Assembly (NCBI GenBank): GCA_964550025.1
Contig: CAZJYI010000039.1
Coordinates: forward strand, 1 to 64,000
Direction: 5' to 3'
DNA length: 64,000 bases
Source of the DNA: CAZJYI01 sp964550025
GTDB lineage: Bacteria > Verrucomicrobiota > Kiritimatiellia > UBA8416 > CAYOBW01
In this document: piece by piece, positions 34,345 through 41,933 of the stretch
How the letters are laid out: every line of letters begins with the position of its first letter
How positions within the stretch are numbered: position 1 is the first letter of the stretch
Notes under the pieces: model-generated
Told to the model about the DNA's origin: nothing
Database searches by the model: none
What the model saw: the letters and a program-made list of their open reading frames with translations, nothing else
Program-made: the position numbers and the translations under genes

Positions 34345-35765
34345 TATCGCCTGGCGTGAGGAGGGGCCTCACGGGGATCGCCTGCCTGTGCGTTGCGGCG
34401 TTCGTCTGGCTGCCGGCCATGCACCTCGTGTTCCGGCCGGACCTTGAAGAGTACGTCACATCGAACGGTCTCGCCCCGAAAGCGCGACAGCTCGCGGCTC
34501 ACCACGGCAAGCTGTGGACAAACCCGGCGCCCCACAGTGGCGAGATCGCCAGGATGCGACAAAGCAACGCTGAGTGGGATTTCATGGCCCGGACGTATTA
34601 CGTACTGGCGCTGGCCAACATGGCCTTGCGCGATCCAGCGGACGAAGCTCGCTACCTCGCGCTCATGGACAAGGTCATCGAGGACACCGTCGGCCTGGAA
34701 CAGACACACGGCATTCACTACTTTTTGATGGATTACTCCCGCTACCACGAGTTCAAGGGACCTACCGGGCGGAGCGTCTTCCAGGACGGCGAAATCGCGA
34801 TGATGCTTGCGGCTCGGCAGTACGTAAGGCCGAACCCGGCCTACGTCCAGCCCCTTCGGGAACGCGTGTCCCTGATCGTCAAGACAATGGAAGCGGGGCC
34901 GATCCTCTGCGGCGAGAGCTATCCCGACGAGTGCTGGACCTTCTGCAACACGCTGGCGCTCGCCGCCGTGCGTCTCACCGATGCCGTCGACGGAACGGAT
35001 CACAGCGCCTTCATCGACCGATGGGTTGCCAGCGCAAAGAAGCACCTCGTGCACCCGGGCACGGGCCTTCTGGTCTCGAGTTTCACGCTCGAGGGCGACT
35101 TCCAGGACGGCCCCGAGGGGAGCTCGATCTGGATGGTCGCGCACTGCCTGCAGCTTCTCGAACCGGAGTTCGCGGAGGAGCAATACCGCCTGGCACGCAA
35201 GGCCCTGGGACGCAACGCACTGGGATTCGGCTACGCGCTGGAATGGCCGGCTGCCCGGCGGGGACCAACCGACATCGATTCCGGCCCCATCGTTCCCTTC
35301 CTCGAGATCAGCCCCGCCTCCAGCGGATTGGCCATCCTGGGAGCGGCAGCCTTTGGCGATCACGACTTCCTGGCGGAGCTATTGACCTCCCTTGAGTTCG
35401 GAGCCTTCCCCCAGCTCAAGGACGGCTGCCTGCGCTACCACGCCAGCAACCCCGTCGGTGATGCGGTGTTGCTCTATGCCATGGTTCAGGGCAGGTTGTG
35501 GGATGCGGCGGGGAGAATCGCTCCTCCCACGGACAAGAGCACAGCCGGTACCCCGAATGCGGCAGGGGCCTGCCGCGCTCCACGAATCAGTTTGAATCCG
35601 GAAGGCGGGCGAGAGGTAGGACGGTGCTCCCGCGCCGTCCAAGGTGGCTGTAGAGAGACAGCTACGGCGAGAGCATCGAACCGGCCGACCCAACTCTCTC
35701 ATTTCTGTCCCCACGCCCTGCCACACGGGCGGCGCGGGAGCACCGCCCTACGAGGAGAGACATGA
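34329..35765 (+). CDS. linalool dehydratase/isomerase-like alpha-barrel protein, N-terminal membrane anchor
   Basis: A 478-residue frame. An N-terminal anchor (about 13-36) precedes an alpha/alpha-barrel region whose middle resembles linalool dehydratase-isomerase: GPILCGESYPDECWTFCNT then GTDHSAFIDRWV, HPGTGLLVSSF and SSIWMVAHCL correspond by eye to the LDI stretch with CEPDNYFVQCN, GTDYRAA and SAYTTAWTL. Two cysteines of that stretch are kept (Cys194 and Cys202 by my count). Similar (alpha/alpha)6 folds in sugar epimerases are an alternative. Natural protein probably ends near residue 420; the last 50 or so residues translate through a 136-bp palindromic element (35616-35751). The stop overlaps the next start (ATGA). 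Confidence 0.55.
   Translation: MWIKLISPGVRRGLTGIACLCVAAFVWLPAMHLVFRPDLEEYVTSNGLAPKARQLAAHHGKLWTNPAPHSGEIARMRQSNAEWDFMARTYYVLALANMALRDPADEARYLALMDKVIEDTVGLEQTHGIHYFLMDYSRYHEFKGPTGRSVFQDGEIAMMLAARQYVRPNPAYVQPLRERVSLIVKTMEAGPILCGESYPDECWTFCNTLALAAVRLTDAVDGTDHSAFIDRWVASAKKHLVHPGTGLLVSSFTLEGDFQDGPEGSSIWMVAHCLQLLEPEFAEEQYRLARKALGRNALGFGYALEWPAARRGPTDIDSGPIVPFLEISPASSGLAILGAAAFGDHDFLAELLTSLEFGAFPQLKDGCLRYHASNPVGDAVLLYAMVQGRLWDAAGRIAPPTDKSTAGTPNAAGACRAPRISLNPEGGREVGRCSRAVQGGCRETATARASNRPTQLSHFCPHALPHGRRGSTALRGET
35616..35751. mobile_element. 136-bp element with 25-bp terminal inverted repeats (copy A)
   Basis: The left arm (35616-35640, beginning GTAGGACGGTGCTCC) and the right arm (35727-35751, ending GAGCACCGCCCTAC) are inverted copies matching at 23 of 25 bases. 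Copy B at 52645-52780 is the same 136 bp long, with arms of nearly identical sequence but a different interior. Copy A lies in frame at the 3' end of the LDI-like gene and ends ten bases before the next gene's ATG. It encodes nothing of its own, so it resembles a miniature non-autonomous (MITE or REP-like) element. Confidence 0.8.
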
Positions 35766-36067
35766 AGACCTCCACGATCCGTGCCCTCGTTGCACCGAAA
35801 CACTTCTTCACACCCCACGGTCTGATTGTCCGCGCGGCGGAATTGGCCGTCCCCTTTGCCGTCGTGCACCTGCTTGGGCTGCGCCGTTTCACAAGCGTGT
35901 TGTGCGGGACGATGGAAACGGGGGAACCGGCCAGGCTCGTCTGCGCGCTGGGCGGGCTTGTGTACGTCCTGCTCTACCTGGCCGCAACAGTCATCTCACC
36001 CACGCTCGGTATCGCTGCCGGCCTGCTCTGGGCAATCGAGCGCATTGGCGGGAGTCGACATGATTAA
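35762..36067 (+). CDS. small membrane protein of the exosortase operon
   Basis: A 101-residue protein with two to three hydrophobic segments (VRAAELAVPFAVVHLLGL, LVCALGGLVYVLLYLAATV and ISPTLGIAAGLLWAIE). No known motif. GAGGAGA precedes the ATG. The start overlaps the stop of the LDI-like frame and its own stop overlaps the next small frame by eight bases, so translation of the whole block seems coupled. It may be an assembly or partner subunit for the neighbouring exosortase, an inference from position. Confidence 0.6.
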   Translation: MKTSTIRALVAPKHFFTPHGLIVRAAELAVPFAVVHLLGLRRFTSVLCGTMETGEPARLVCALGGLVYVLLYLAATVISPTLGIAAGLLWAIERIGGSRHD

Positions 36068-36236
36068 TCACTGGATTGCCACACCTGTGTCACAAGTGTC
36101 CCCTATCCTCGTCGCAATCATCGCCGTTCTGGAAGACGAAGGCAAAGATCATGGCAAAGACGAGGATGGGAGATGGACGACCCTTTGTCTTTGCCGCAGT
36201 CTTTGCCCTTGTCTTCCCGGGGAGACAGGAGCGTGA
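36060..36236 (+). CDS. 58-residue frame carrying a palindromic element, bridging to exosortase
   Basis: The frame starts MINHWIATPVSQVSPILVAI, a plausible short membrane peptide, then changes abruptly at residue 24 into sequence encoded by an inverted-repeat element (36131-36217). The element has arms built from GGCAAAGA-type units (GGAAGACGAAGGCAAAGA on the left, TCTTTGCCCTTGTCTTCC on the right). Its TGA overlaps the GTG of the exosortase gene (GTGA). Probably the remnant of a small gene truncated by the palindrome, now useful only for translational coupling. Confidence 0.4.
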   Translation: MINHWIATPVSQVSPILVAIIAVLEDEGKDHGKDEDGRWTTLCLCRSLCPCLPGETGA

Positions 36237-36784
36237 ATGAGCAGACACAACAACACAGAGGTCCCATTCCCTCTCTGATCATCTGCGGCGTCGCCCTCGC
36301 CTGCCTGATGCCGCTGACCAGGTGGGCGCCGCTCTTCTGGCGCTACGCGTTCTGTCTCCCTTCGGCCTGGCTCTCCTCCGCCGCCATGGGCGTTCCCTGC
36401 GCACCGACCGACGAGGGGTACATGCTCCTGAGCCATGGGCTGCCCGTACATGTCACGCAGGCCTGCAGCGGCGCAGGCTTCTTCGTGCTTGTGCTGGTCC
36501 TGATAGCGGCCGTCATCGCCCGCGGCAGGCGACCGGCCTGGGCCGTGACAAGCACGGCCCTCGCGCTGCCAATCGCGTATGCCGTCACCCTTCTCGCCAA
36601 TACGTCGCGCATCGTCGCCGGCTGGCTGACCGGGCAGTGCGCGCGTATCCTCCTGCCCCATCAGTTTCACGCCGGCGTCCACGTCGCCACCGGCATGGTC
36701 GTCTTCTTGACCGTTCTCATCGTCACCTATTTCGCAACATCCCATTTCACGCACACGAGCCAACCCAGGGGAGCAACCCGATGA
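36233..36784 (+). CDS. xrtK: exosortase/archaeosortase family protein, exosortase K-like
   Basis: A 183-residue transpeptidase with about five to six membrane segments. The catalytic triad of the exosortase superfamily is visible: Cys78 in QACSGAGFFVLV, Arg126 in ANTSRIVAGWL and His146 in HQFHAGVHVATG. Exosortases recognise a C-terminal sorting signal (motif, membrane segment, basic tail), cleave it and pass the protein to a cell-surface acceptor. The XrtK assignment rests on its short length and on the neighbour, which looks like the dedicated MSEP-CTERM target. The GTG start overlaps the previous stop and follows GGAGACAGGAGC; the stop overlaps the next ATG by four bases. Confidence 0.8.
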   Translation: MNEQTQQHRGPIPSLIICGVALACLMPLTRWAPLFWRYAFCLPSAWLSSAAMGVPCAPTDEGYMLLSHGLPVHVTQACSGAGFFVLVLVLIAAVIARGRRPAWAVTSTALALPIAYAVTLLANTSRIVAGWLTGQCARILLPHQFHAGVHVATGMVVFLTVLIVTYFATSHFTHTSQPRGATR

Positions 36785-39735
36785 ATGCAGAAAGACGCAG
36801 CCTTCTCCCGCCCTTCATACGCAAACCGCACTTTGTCTTCTGGACACTGATTCTCCCGCAGCTCGTGCTGCTGGTGTTGAACCTGCGCTCTTGGGGCCTC
36901 GTGCGCACCGAGATGAGCGACGCGCAACGGCACACGGCCCTGCAGATCCTGGGTGCCGAGATCGGGCTGCTCGTTCTGGGCGCGCTCGTACTGGCAACTC
37001 TCGCCGTGCTGCGCCGCCGCATGGGGTGGCCCGTCTGCCTTCCCGTCATGGCCGTGCACGTGGCCTACCTCTGGTTCGTAACGACGTCTATGGAGGGCCT
37101 GATTCCCACCTCGGTTTCGCTGTGGATTCTGCCGCCAATGGAGTTTCTCTATTACCAATACGCCTTCATCATGCCAGCCATCTTCTACTCCCTGCTGCTG
37201 GTCGCCGCTTTCGACACGCGTCTGCCATTGACGGCCGACGCGGGAATCAGCGTGGCCACCCTGGTCGGGGTGCCCGTGATGGCTTTCCTGCTGTTGCAGG
37301 CCGGAGATGCCCTCTTTCGTTCGTCGCGGTTTCGCGAGGTGGAAATCGTCGTGCTGTGCCTGTTCGTGATCGCCTGCACGGCACTGACGTTCATGGCGTT
37401 CCTGCGCCTGCTTGTCTACATCCACGGTGCCGTATCCAAACAAAAGGCCGGCCGCATCATTCTGTGCGCCGCAGCCGGCATTGTCGCCCCCCTGGGCGGT
37501 CTGCTGCTGAATATCGGCATCCCGTTTCCCTTCGACTTCCAGGCACCCTCCGTCTATGTTCTCACGGTCCTCAACGGCATTATCCTCCTGCTGCCACGGC
37601 CGGCGGAAGAGCGCCCGGGCACCTGGCTCTGGCTGGGTCGCTGCATCATGTACCCCTTCACCCTCTACTTCTTCCTCGTCTTCCTGCCCTACCTTCCCCT
37701 GTCGCTGCTGGCCATGCTGGCAGCAGGCGCCGGGTTCCTGATCCTCGCCCCCACGCTGCTGTTCATCGTACACACGCGACGGCTGTTTGAAGAGGGGCGC
37801 CAACTCGCCGCGCGCATCGGCGTACTGCCCGCCGTCCTGCTGTTCGTCGCCTGCCAGGCCGTGCTGCCGCTGCTGTACACCGGACGCGCAATGATCGATC
37901 GCCGTGCGCTGATGCGCGCCGTCGATTTCGTCTACAGCCCCGACTACACGGAGAGCATGGAACCGGCTTTCAACCGCAGTTCCGCGCGCCGTGCCCTGCG
38001 CCGCCTGAACAAGCGCAAGAACGGGATCTACGTTCCTTTCCTCTCCGAGTACTACAGCCGCATTGTCTTTGGCGGCATGGTCCTTCCCGACCACAAGATG
38101 AAGACGATCTACACCACCCTGTTCGGCGAGGAATTGAAGATTGACCGCGGCGGGCTCGGGTTCGACGGCTTCTTCGGTATGCGCCCCAGCCGCATGGGCG
38201 CACGCGCCGGCAACGTGCGCCCACCATCGCGCAATGTGAAGCTCCAGGAGATCGACACGTCCCTTTCCGTCACGAACGGAATCGTCCATGCGTCCATCGC
38301 GCTCACAATGCAGAACGACAAGAGCGCCAACGCTGAGTTCATCACCCGCATTCATGTACCTGACGGAGTCCTGGTCAGCGGGTACTGGCTCGATGTCGAA
38401 GGCACCAATGTCCCCGGACGCGTTTTCGAGAAGAAGACAGCCATGTGGGTCTACCACATGATCCGCGACGTCGTGAACCGCGACCCCGGGCTCGTCGTGT
38501 TCGAGTCCGACAATACCGTCAAACTCAACGTGTTCCCGTTCGCGTCGAAACAGGAACGAACGACGGGCATCCGCTTCCTCTACCCCGAGGGACTCGCCCC
38601 GACAATCCGTGTCGGTGACAGGGATGTCGCGATCTCCGCGGATGCCGGCGACAGCCCTCCCGGCAGCCCCGTGCGCGTGCCGCTGGCCGCCAGCGGCCAA
38701 GCCTACGTGTTCCCGGCACGGGTACTGGACGAAATGCCGACCATCGTCCGCCCCCGCCACCTCCACGTGCTCATCGACGCCGCCAACGGGGCAGCCGATG
38801 ATTTTGACGGCTATGCCGGACGCATTGCGGCTGTCGCCGAGAAGTTCCCCGACGTCATCCACTGCCGCCTGTCGCTCGTGAACTACGCCGTAAAGCCGCT
38901 CGCGGGAGGGGGCATGATCCCGCTCACGGAGGTAGACAGAGTACTGGACAAGGCCGGGCTCACGCCGGATGACTGCACGGGCGGGTTCTGCCCCGACCGC
39001 GCCATCAGAAGCCTGCTCCTGTCGTACGAAAAGGCCGGCATCGCGGAGGCACTGCAGGTCCCCGTGTTCGTTGCCCTCCAGGCCACCGACACCAAGCGTG
39101 TGACCACGGGCAACCTGTCGGCCTTTGAACGTCTCGTACCGGAGGAACCGGCCTACTACCTCTCTCTCCCCGGAGCCGGCCTGCAACGCGTCGGGTTCGA
39201 CGGAACCGAACACGGCAAGGTCACCGAGACCCCGTCCCCCCGGCCCGTCGTCTGCCTCGCCGGCGAGGGCGGGGTCGCCGCCGCACCGGCCGGCAACGGC
39301 AGCGCCACGCTCGTCCTGCCCGCGTCCGCCGGGGAAGTGAAGGTCCTGAAGACCGCTTCGCTGGAGGGGGCCGTTCCCCTCGAAAACGTAGCGGCAGTGA
39401 GCGAGAACAGCCTCTATGCCCAGGGGCTGCAACTCTGGGAAGCCTACCGCCACACGCAGTCCCACCCCGCCACCATCACCGAACGGCTCCCGAACATCGT
39501 CACGGCAAGCCGCGAAACCGGCGTGCTCGTGCCGCTGACCTCGTACATCGTCGTTGAGAACCAGGCGCAGTGGGAAATGCTGAAACGGAAGGAGAAACAG
39601 AAACTCAAAGCGGACCACGCCCTGGATTTCGACGAACACCAGGAATCCCCCGCCCCGCCGGCCCTATGGCTCGTGCCTGTCGTGCTGGTGCTGCTGTGGC
39701 GGAGCCGGCGGAAGGCGTCGTGCACAGCCCGGTGA
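36781..39735 (+). CDS. MSEP-CTERM-like polytopic VIT-domain protein, predicted XrtK substrate
   Basis: A 984-residue protein. Residues 1-380 hold about ten membrane segments; 440-620 form a VIT (vault/inter-alpha-trypsin) type domain (FITRIHVPDGVLVSGYWLDV, then GRVFEKKTAMWVYHMIRDV); 620-930 form a von Willebrand-like or unknown extracytoplasmic region. The C terminus is HQESPAPPALWLVPVVLVLL followed by WRSRRK, that is a Ser-Pro motif, a hydrophobic stretch and a basic end, as in exosortase targets. The usual MSEP motif is here QESP. It starts in the stop of xrtK (ATGA). A single large multi-span substrate encoded next to its own sorting enzyme is the known XrtK arrangement; its function is not known. 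Confidence 0.75.
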   Translation: MNAERRSLLPPFIRKPHFVFWTLILPQLVLLVLNLRSWGLVRTEMSDAQRHTALQILGAEIGLLVLGALVLATLAVLRRRMGWPVCLPVMAVHVAYLWFVTTSMEGLIPTSVSLWILPPMEFLYYQYAFIMPAIFYSLLLVAAFDTRLPLTADAGISVATLVGVPVMAFLLLQAGDALFRSSRFREVEIVVLCLFVIACTALTFMAFLRLLVYIHGAVSKQKAGRIILCAAAGIVAPLGGLLLNIGIPFPFDFQAPSVYVLTVLNGIILLLPRPAEERPGTWLWLGRCIMYPFTLYFFLVFLPYLPLSLLAMLAAGAGFLILAPTLLFIVHTRRLFEEGRQLAARIGVLPAVLLFVACQAVLPLLYTGRAMIDRRALMRAVDFVYSPDYTESMEPAFNRSSARRALRRLNKRKNGIYVPFLSEYYSRIVFGGMVLPDHKMKTIYTTLFGEELKIDRGGLGFDGFFGMRPSRMGARAGNVRPPSRNVKLQEIDTSLSVTNGIVHASIALTMQNDKSANAEFITRIHVPDGVLVSGYWLDVEGTNVPGRVFEKKTAMWVYHMIRDVVNRDPGLVVFESDNTVKLNVFPFASKQERTTGIRFLYPEGLAPTIRVGDRDVAISADAGDSPPGSPVRVPLAASGQAYVFPARVLDEMPTIVRPRHLHVLIDAANGAADDFDGYAGRIAAVAEKFPDVIHCRLSLVNYAVKPLAGGGMIPLTEVDRVLDKAGLTPDDCTGGFCPDRAIRSLLLSYEKAGIAEALQVPVFVALQATDTKRVTTGNLSAFERLVPEEPAYYLSLPGAGLQRVGFDGTEHGKVTETPSPRPVVCLAGEGGVAAAPAGNGSATLVLPASAGEVKVLKTASLEGAVPLENVAAVSENSLYAQGLQLWEAYRHTQSHPATITERLPNIVTASRETGVLVPLTSYIVVENQAQWEMLKRKEKQKLKADHALDFDEHQESPAPPALWLVPVVLVLLWRSRRKASCTAR

Positions 39736-39820
39736 GGAAGCGGGTAGACCCACGATCACGATCGAAGACGAAAGAAGGACACTGCCTTCCGCCATGTGTT
39801 TGATGCGCGGGTGGTGGGGG

Positions 39821-39914
39821 AGAGATTAAGTAAGGAGATGAAGTAAAGAGATAAAGTACGGTGTGTCAGTATCCGTATTACTTAATCTCATTACTTGATC
39901 TCGTTACTTGATCT
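39821..39914. repeat. inverted arrays of a 13-bp unit (GAGATNAAGTAAN)
   Basis: Three tandem copies of a 13-bp unit (GAGATTAAGTAAG, GAGATGAAGTAAA, GAGATAAAGTACG) begin at about 39822, and three inverted copies (read on minus as AAGATCAAGTAAC, GAGATCAAGTAAT, GAGATTAAGTAAT) end at 39914. The AT-rich composition contrasts with the surrounding GC-rich genes. It fills the spacer between the MSEP-CTERM gene and the TPR gene and could fold into a long hairpin, acting as terminator or mRNA stabiliser. Confidence 0.85.
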
Positions 39915-39933
39915 TCCCGCAAAGGAGGGGACA

Positions 39934-40962
39934 ATGAAACAGATGATGGCGGCAGTGATAGCCGTAGCGTGCGGCTTGGGCGCGTTGACATCCGTGGCTC
40001 AAGACGCATACAAACCACAGGCAGCCACGGCCGAGGGACTCTATCGCGAAGGGAGCCGCCTGAAGAAGGAAGGAAAGCCTGAAGCCGCGCTGACCGCGTG
40101 GCGCACCCTGACGGAGAAGTTCCCGAAGCACAGCCGCGCCGGCTGCGCGGCCGTCTACATGGGGCAGACTCAGCTTGGGATGAAGGACGTCAAAGGAGCG
40201 ATAGAGTCCTTCACGCTCGCGGCCGACAGGTTCGGTGGCCACAGATACGGGAACGGCGTCGAGGTCGGCGGGTATGCCTACTTCTACCTCACGAGCACGT
40301 ATTGTGAGACCAAGGACTACGATAAGGCCGTTGCCGCCCTCAAAGCGCTTGTCGACAAGTACCCGTACGCGTCGGGGCACCGCATGGGCGATGCACTTAT
40401 GTCTCTGCGCGCCAAACGATGGTTCCACGATAAGCTGACCGAGCAGGGCAAGAATCTCGGATTCCTCGACGAGCTCATCGCGCAGCAAAAAAACCCCGCC
40501 AGCTTCGAGCGACTCAACGCGCGGCAGCTCTATCTCATCGCCCACACGCTGAAGGACGAGGGCAACGCCAAGGGCGCCATTGAGGCCTTCAAGAAGACGG
40601 TATGGAAGTTCCCCAACGAGAGCTTCACGCCTTATGCGTGCCTGTTCGCGTTCGAGCTGCAGATGGAGCAGAAGGACTATGACGGCGCGGCCAAATCGGC
40701 CGAGACCATGTCGAAGAAGCCGTTCTCGGATGCCAAGGTCGGCAAAGGCGGCCCGCTTGGGGCCATAGCCGGTTTCAGCACCGGGAGGGTGTACTTCGAA
40801 CGGCAGGCCTACAAAGCAGCCGCGAAGGCATTCCAGGCCGTTGTCAACGGCCACCCCGCCGCCGCCGACATGGAAGGCGTCTCCCTTCGCGCCCGCATCG
40901 CCGACCGCTATGAGAAGACGCTGGCCGCGAAGGGCCACGCCATCGAGGGACTGCGGGAGTAG
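39934..40962 (+). CDS. secreted TPR-repeat protein
   Basis: A 342-residue protein with a signal peptide (MKQMMAAVIAVACGLGALTS, cleavage near VAQ-D) and tetratricopeptide-type helical repeats through the rest (for example AEGLYREGSRLKKEGKPEAAL, YFYLTSTYCETKDYDKAVAA, IAHTLKDEGNAKGAIEAFKK, SFTPYACLFAFELQMEQKDY). It resembles YbgF/tol-pal-type scaffolds and would act in the periplasm as a protein-binding adaptor. AGGAGG is seven bases upstream of the ATG. It follows the exosortase operon after a repeat-filled spacer, so co-transcription is uncertain. Confidence 0.78.
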   Translation: MKQMMAAVIAVACGLGALTSVAQDAYKPQAATAEGLYREGSRLKKEGKPEAALTAWRTLTEKFPKHSRAGCAAVYMGQTQLGMKDVKGAIESFTLAADRFGGHRYGNGVEVGGYAYFYLTSTYCETKDYDKAVAALKALVDKYPYASGHRMGDALMSLRAKRWFHDKLTEQGKNLGFLDELIAQQKNPASFERLNARQLYLIAHTLKDEGNAKGAIEAFKKTVWKFPNESFTPYACLFAFELQMEQKDYDGAAKSAETMSKKPFSDAKVGKGGPLGAIAGFSTGRVYFERQAYKAAAKAFQAVVNGHPAAADMEGVSLRARIADRYEKTLAAKGHAIEGLRE

Positions 40963-40973
40963 ACCGTCCTGAA

Positions 40974-41102
40974 GTAGCGCGGAAGTCTGTTCCGCGCGGA
41001 GCGTGTGAAGAGAACGACTGGCGGGAGACAGGCCCGGAGGTCTCTCCCTCCCTCGTCACGTTCGCCCCCCATGCTCACGCGCGGATCGGACATCCGCGCT
41101 AC
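40974..41102. repeat. palindromic repeat with GTAGCGCGGA ends (129 bp)
   Basis: The left end GTAGCGCGGAAGTCTGTTCC and the right end, whose inverse reads GTAGCGCGGATGTCCGATCC, are imperfect inverted copies; each is itself a small hairpin (GCGCGGA...TCCGCGC). Related pieces lie at 60714-60738 and 63341-63464 (the latter shares also the interior with GAGATAGGCCTGAAGGTCTCC-like sequence). A further CCGGCTGGAAAGCCGG hairpin follows at 41109-41124. Another dispersed family of this genome. Confidence 0.75.
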
Positions 41103-41184
41103 TACTCACCGGCTGGAAAGCCGGCGCTACGGTCGCCAAACTACGCGGCACGGAACTGCACAACGATTTCCGCACAACGCAAGA

Positions 41185-41209
41185 AGCCCCCTCTCGGCGA
41201 GAGGGGGCT
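41185..41209 (-). terminator. candidate terminator of the 41.2-41.8 kb secreted-protein gene
   Basis: A perfect 11-bp stem (AGCCCCCTCTC / GAGAGGGGGCT) with a 3-base loop lies 25 bases past the stop codon, read on the minus strand. It is followed on that strand by TCTTGCG, which is only weakly T-rich, so Rho-independent function is plausible but not certain. Confidence 0.55.
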
Positions 41210-41233
41210 ACAGGTGAGCGCTTGGGATCCGTG

Positions 41234-41821
41234 CTACTTCACCGCGAAGACGGCGCCGTTGCTGGGGGGGGCGGTAACGGTGAACGAGGCAACGTAGTTG
41301 TTTCCACCGTTGGTGTCCCAACGGTCACCCTCGTTGGTGCTTGCCAGGAACCAGACTTCGAGCGAGTAGTTGCCCGCGGTAAGACCGGCAAGGAAGTTCT
41401 GAGGGCCGGCTATCTGTGCCCACTTCTGATCACCTGCAGTGCTGTAGGTCTCGCCGTCCGCGGCATTGAAAGGCGCGTCGGACGTCCAGCCGAGCCCCAC
41501 CTGGGTCTCCCCCTGGCCTGTAATCCTCCACCTGATCTGCGCCGCGGTGACATCACCCCCACCGTTCTTGAACGTGAGGAGCTCTCCTCCGGAGATTGTA
41601 GCCGTAGTGCCGGCAGTGAAGGAACCGAGATTGTGGCCGTCGAAGGCCGTGAGGGTCACTGTGTCGGGGTCCGTGCATCCATACCACGTGGGAGAGGCCG
41701 CACCTGGCCCGTCGGGGTCGATTTCGACAAAGGATCCAAAAGTGCCGGTAGCTGCGTGAACCGTCACTGCGACAAGAACCCCAGCCAGACTACTCGCGAC
41801 CAGTTTTGCAGACTTATTCAT
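41234..41821 (-). CDS. secreted beta-rich protein, unknown
   Basis: A 195-residue protein with a clear signal peptide (KSAKLVASSLAGVLVAVTVHAA, cleavage after VHA-A). The mature part is rich in Gly, Thr, Asn and aromatic residues and looks like a beta sandwich (WRITGQGETQVGLGW, GNYSLEVWFLASTNEG, NNYVASFTVTAPP), in the style of extracellular carbohydrate- or matrix-associated proteins. No PEP-CTERM-type tail is present, so it is not an exosortase target. GGAGGAAGGT precedes the ATG. Its own promoter with a downstream palindrome (listed separately) points to regulated, possibly high expression. Confidence 0.75.
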   Translation of the reverse strand: MNKSAKLVASSLAGVLVAVTVHAATGTFGSFVEIDPDGPGAASPTWYGCTDPDTVTLTAFDGHNLGSFTAGTTATISGGELLTFKNGGGDVTAAQIRWRITGQGETQVGLGWTSDAPFNAADGETYSTAGDQKWAQIAGPQNFLAGLTAGNYSLEVWFLASTNEGDRWDTNGGNNYVASFTVTAPPSNGAVFAVK

Positions 41822-41838
41822 CTACCTTCCTCCAACAA

Positions 41839-41852
41839 GTTAACCGGTTACC
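41839..41852 (-). promoter_or_regulatory. operator-like palindrome in the leader
   Basis: TAACCGGTTA (41841-41850) is a perfect 10-bp palindrome with AACCGGTT at its core, the kind of centre (CG flanked by A/T) bound by LacI/GalR-type repressors. It lies about 15-25 bases downstream of the predicted transcription start and 20 bases before the ATG of the secreted-protein gene, where a bound repressor could block elongation. No LacI-family gene is in this window. Confidence 0.4.
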
Positions 41853-41870
41853 TACATCAAAACCAGTCAT

Positions 41871-41899
41871 ACTATATCACACCGGGTCGTCGTCGTCAA
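41871..41899 (-). promoter_or_regulatory. sigma70-type promoter of the secreted-protein gene
   Basis: On the minus strand TTGACG (41899-41894) and TATAGT (41876-41871) are separated by exactly 17 bases, matching five of six bases in each consensus box. Predicted transcription starts near 41864, giving a leader of about 40 bases. This is the best promoter match I found in the window. Confidence 0.65.
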
Positions 41900-41933
41900 T
41901 ATGTTGATTCGACAATGTATCGATGCATCCTGA

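Noticed and set aside
36727..39639. 970-codon open frame on the minus strand
   Set aside because: It is the mirror of the MSEP-CTERM-like gene. Long antisense frames are expected in GC-rich coding DNA, and its composition (Gln, His, Asp, Gly) is that of a shadow.
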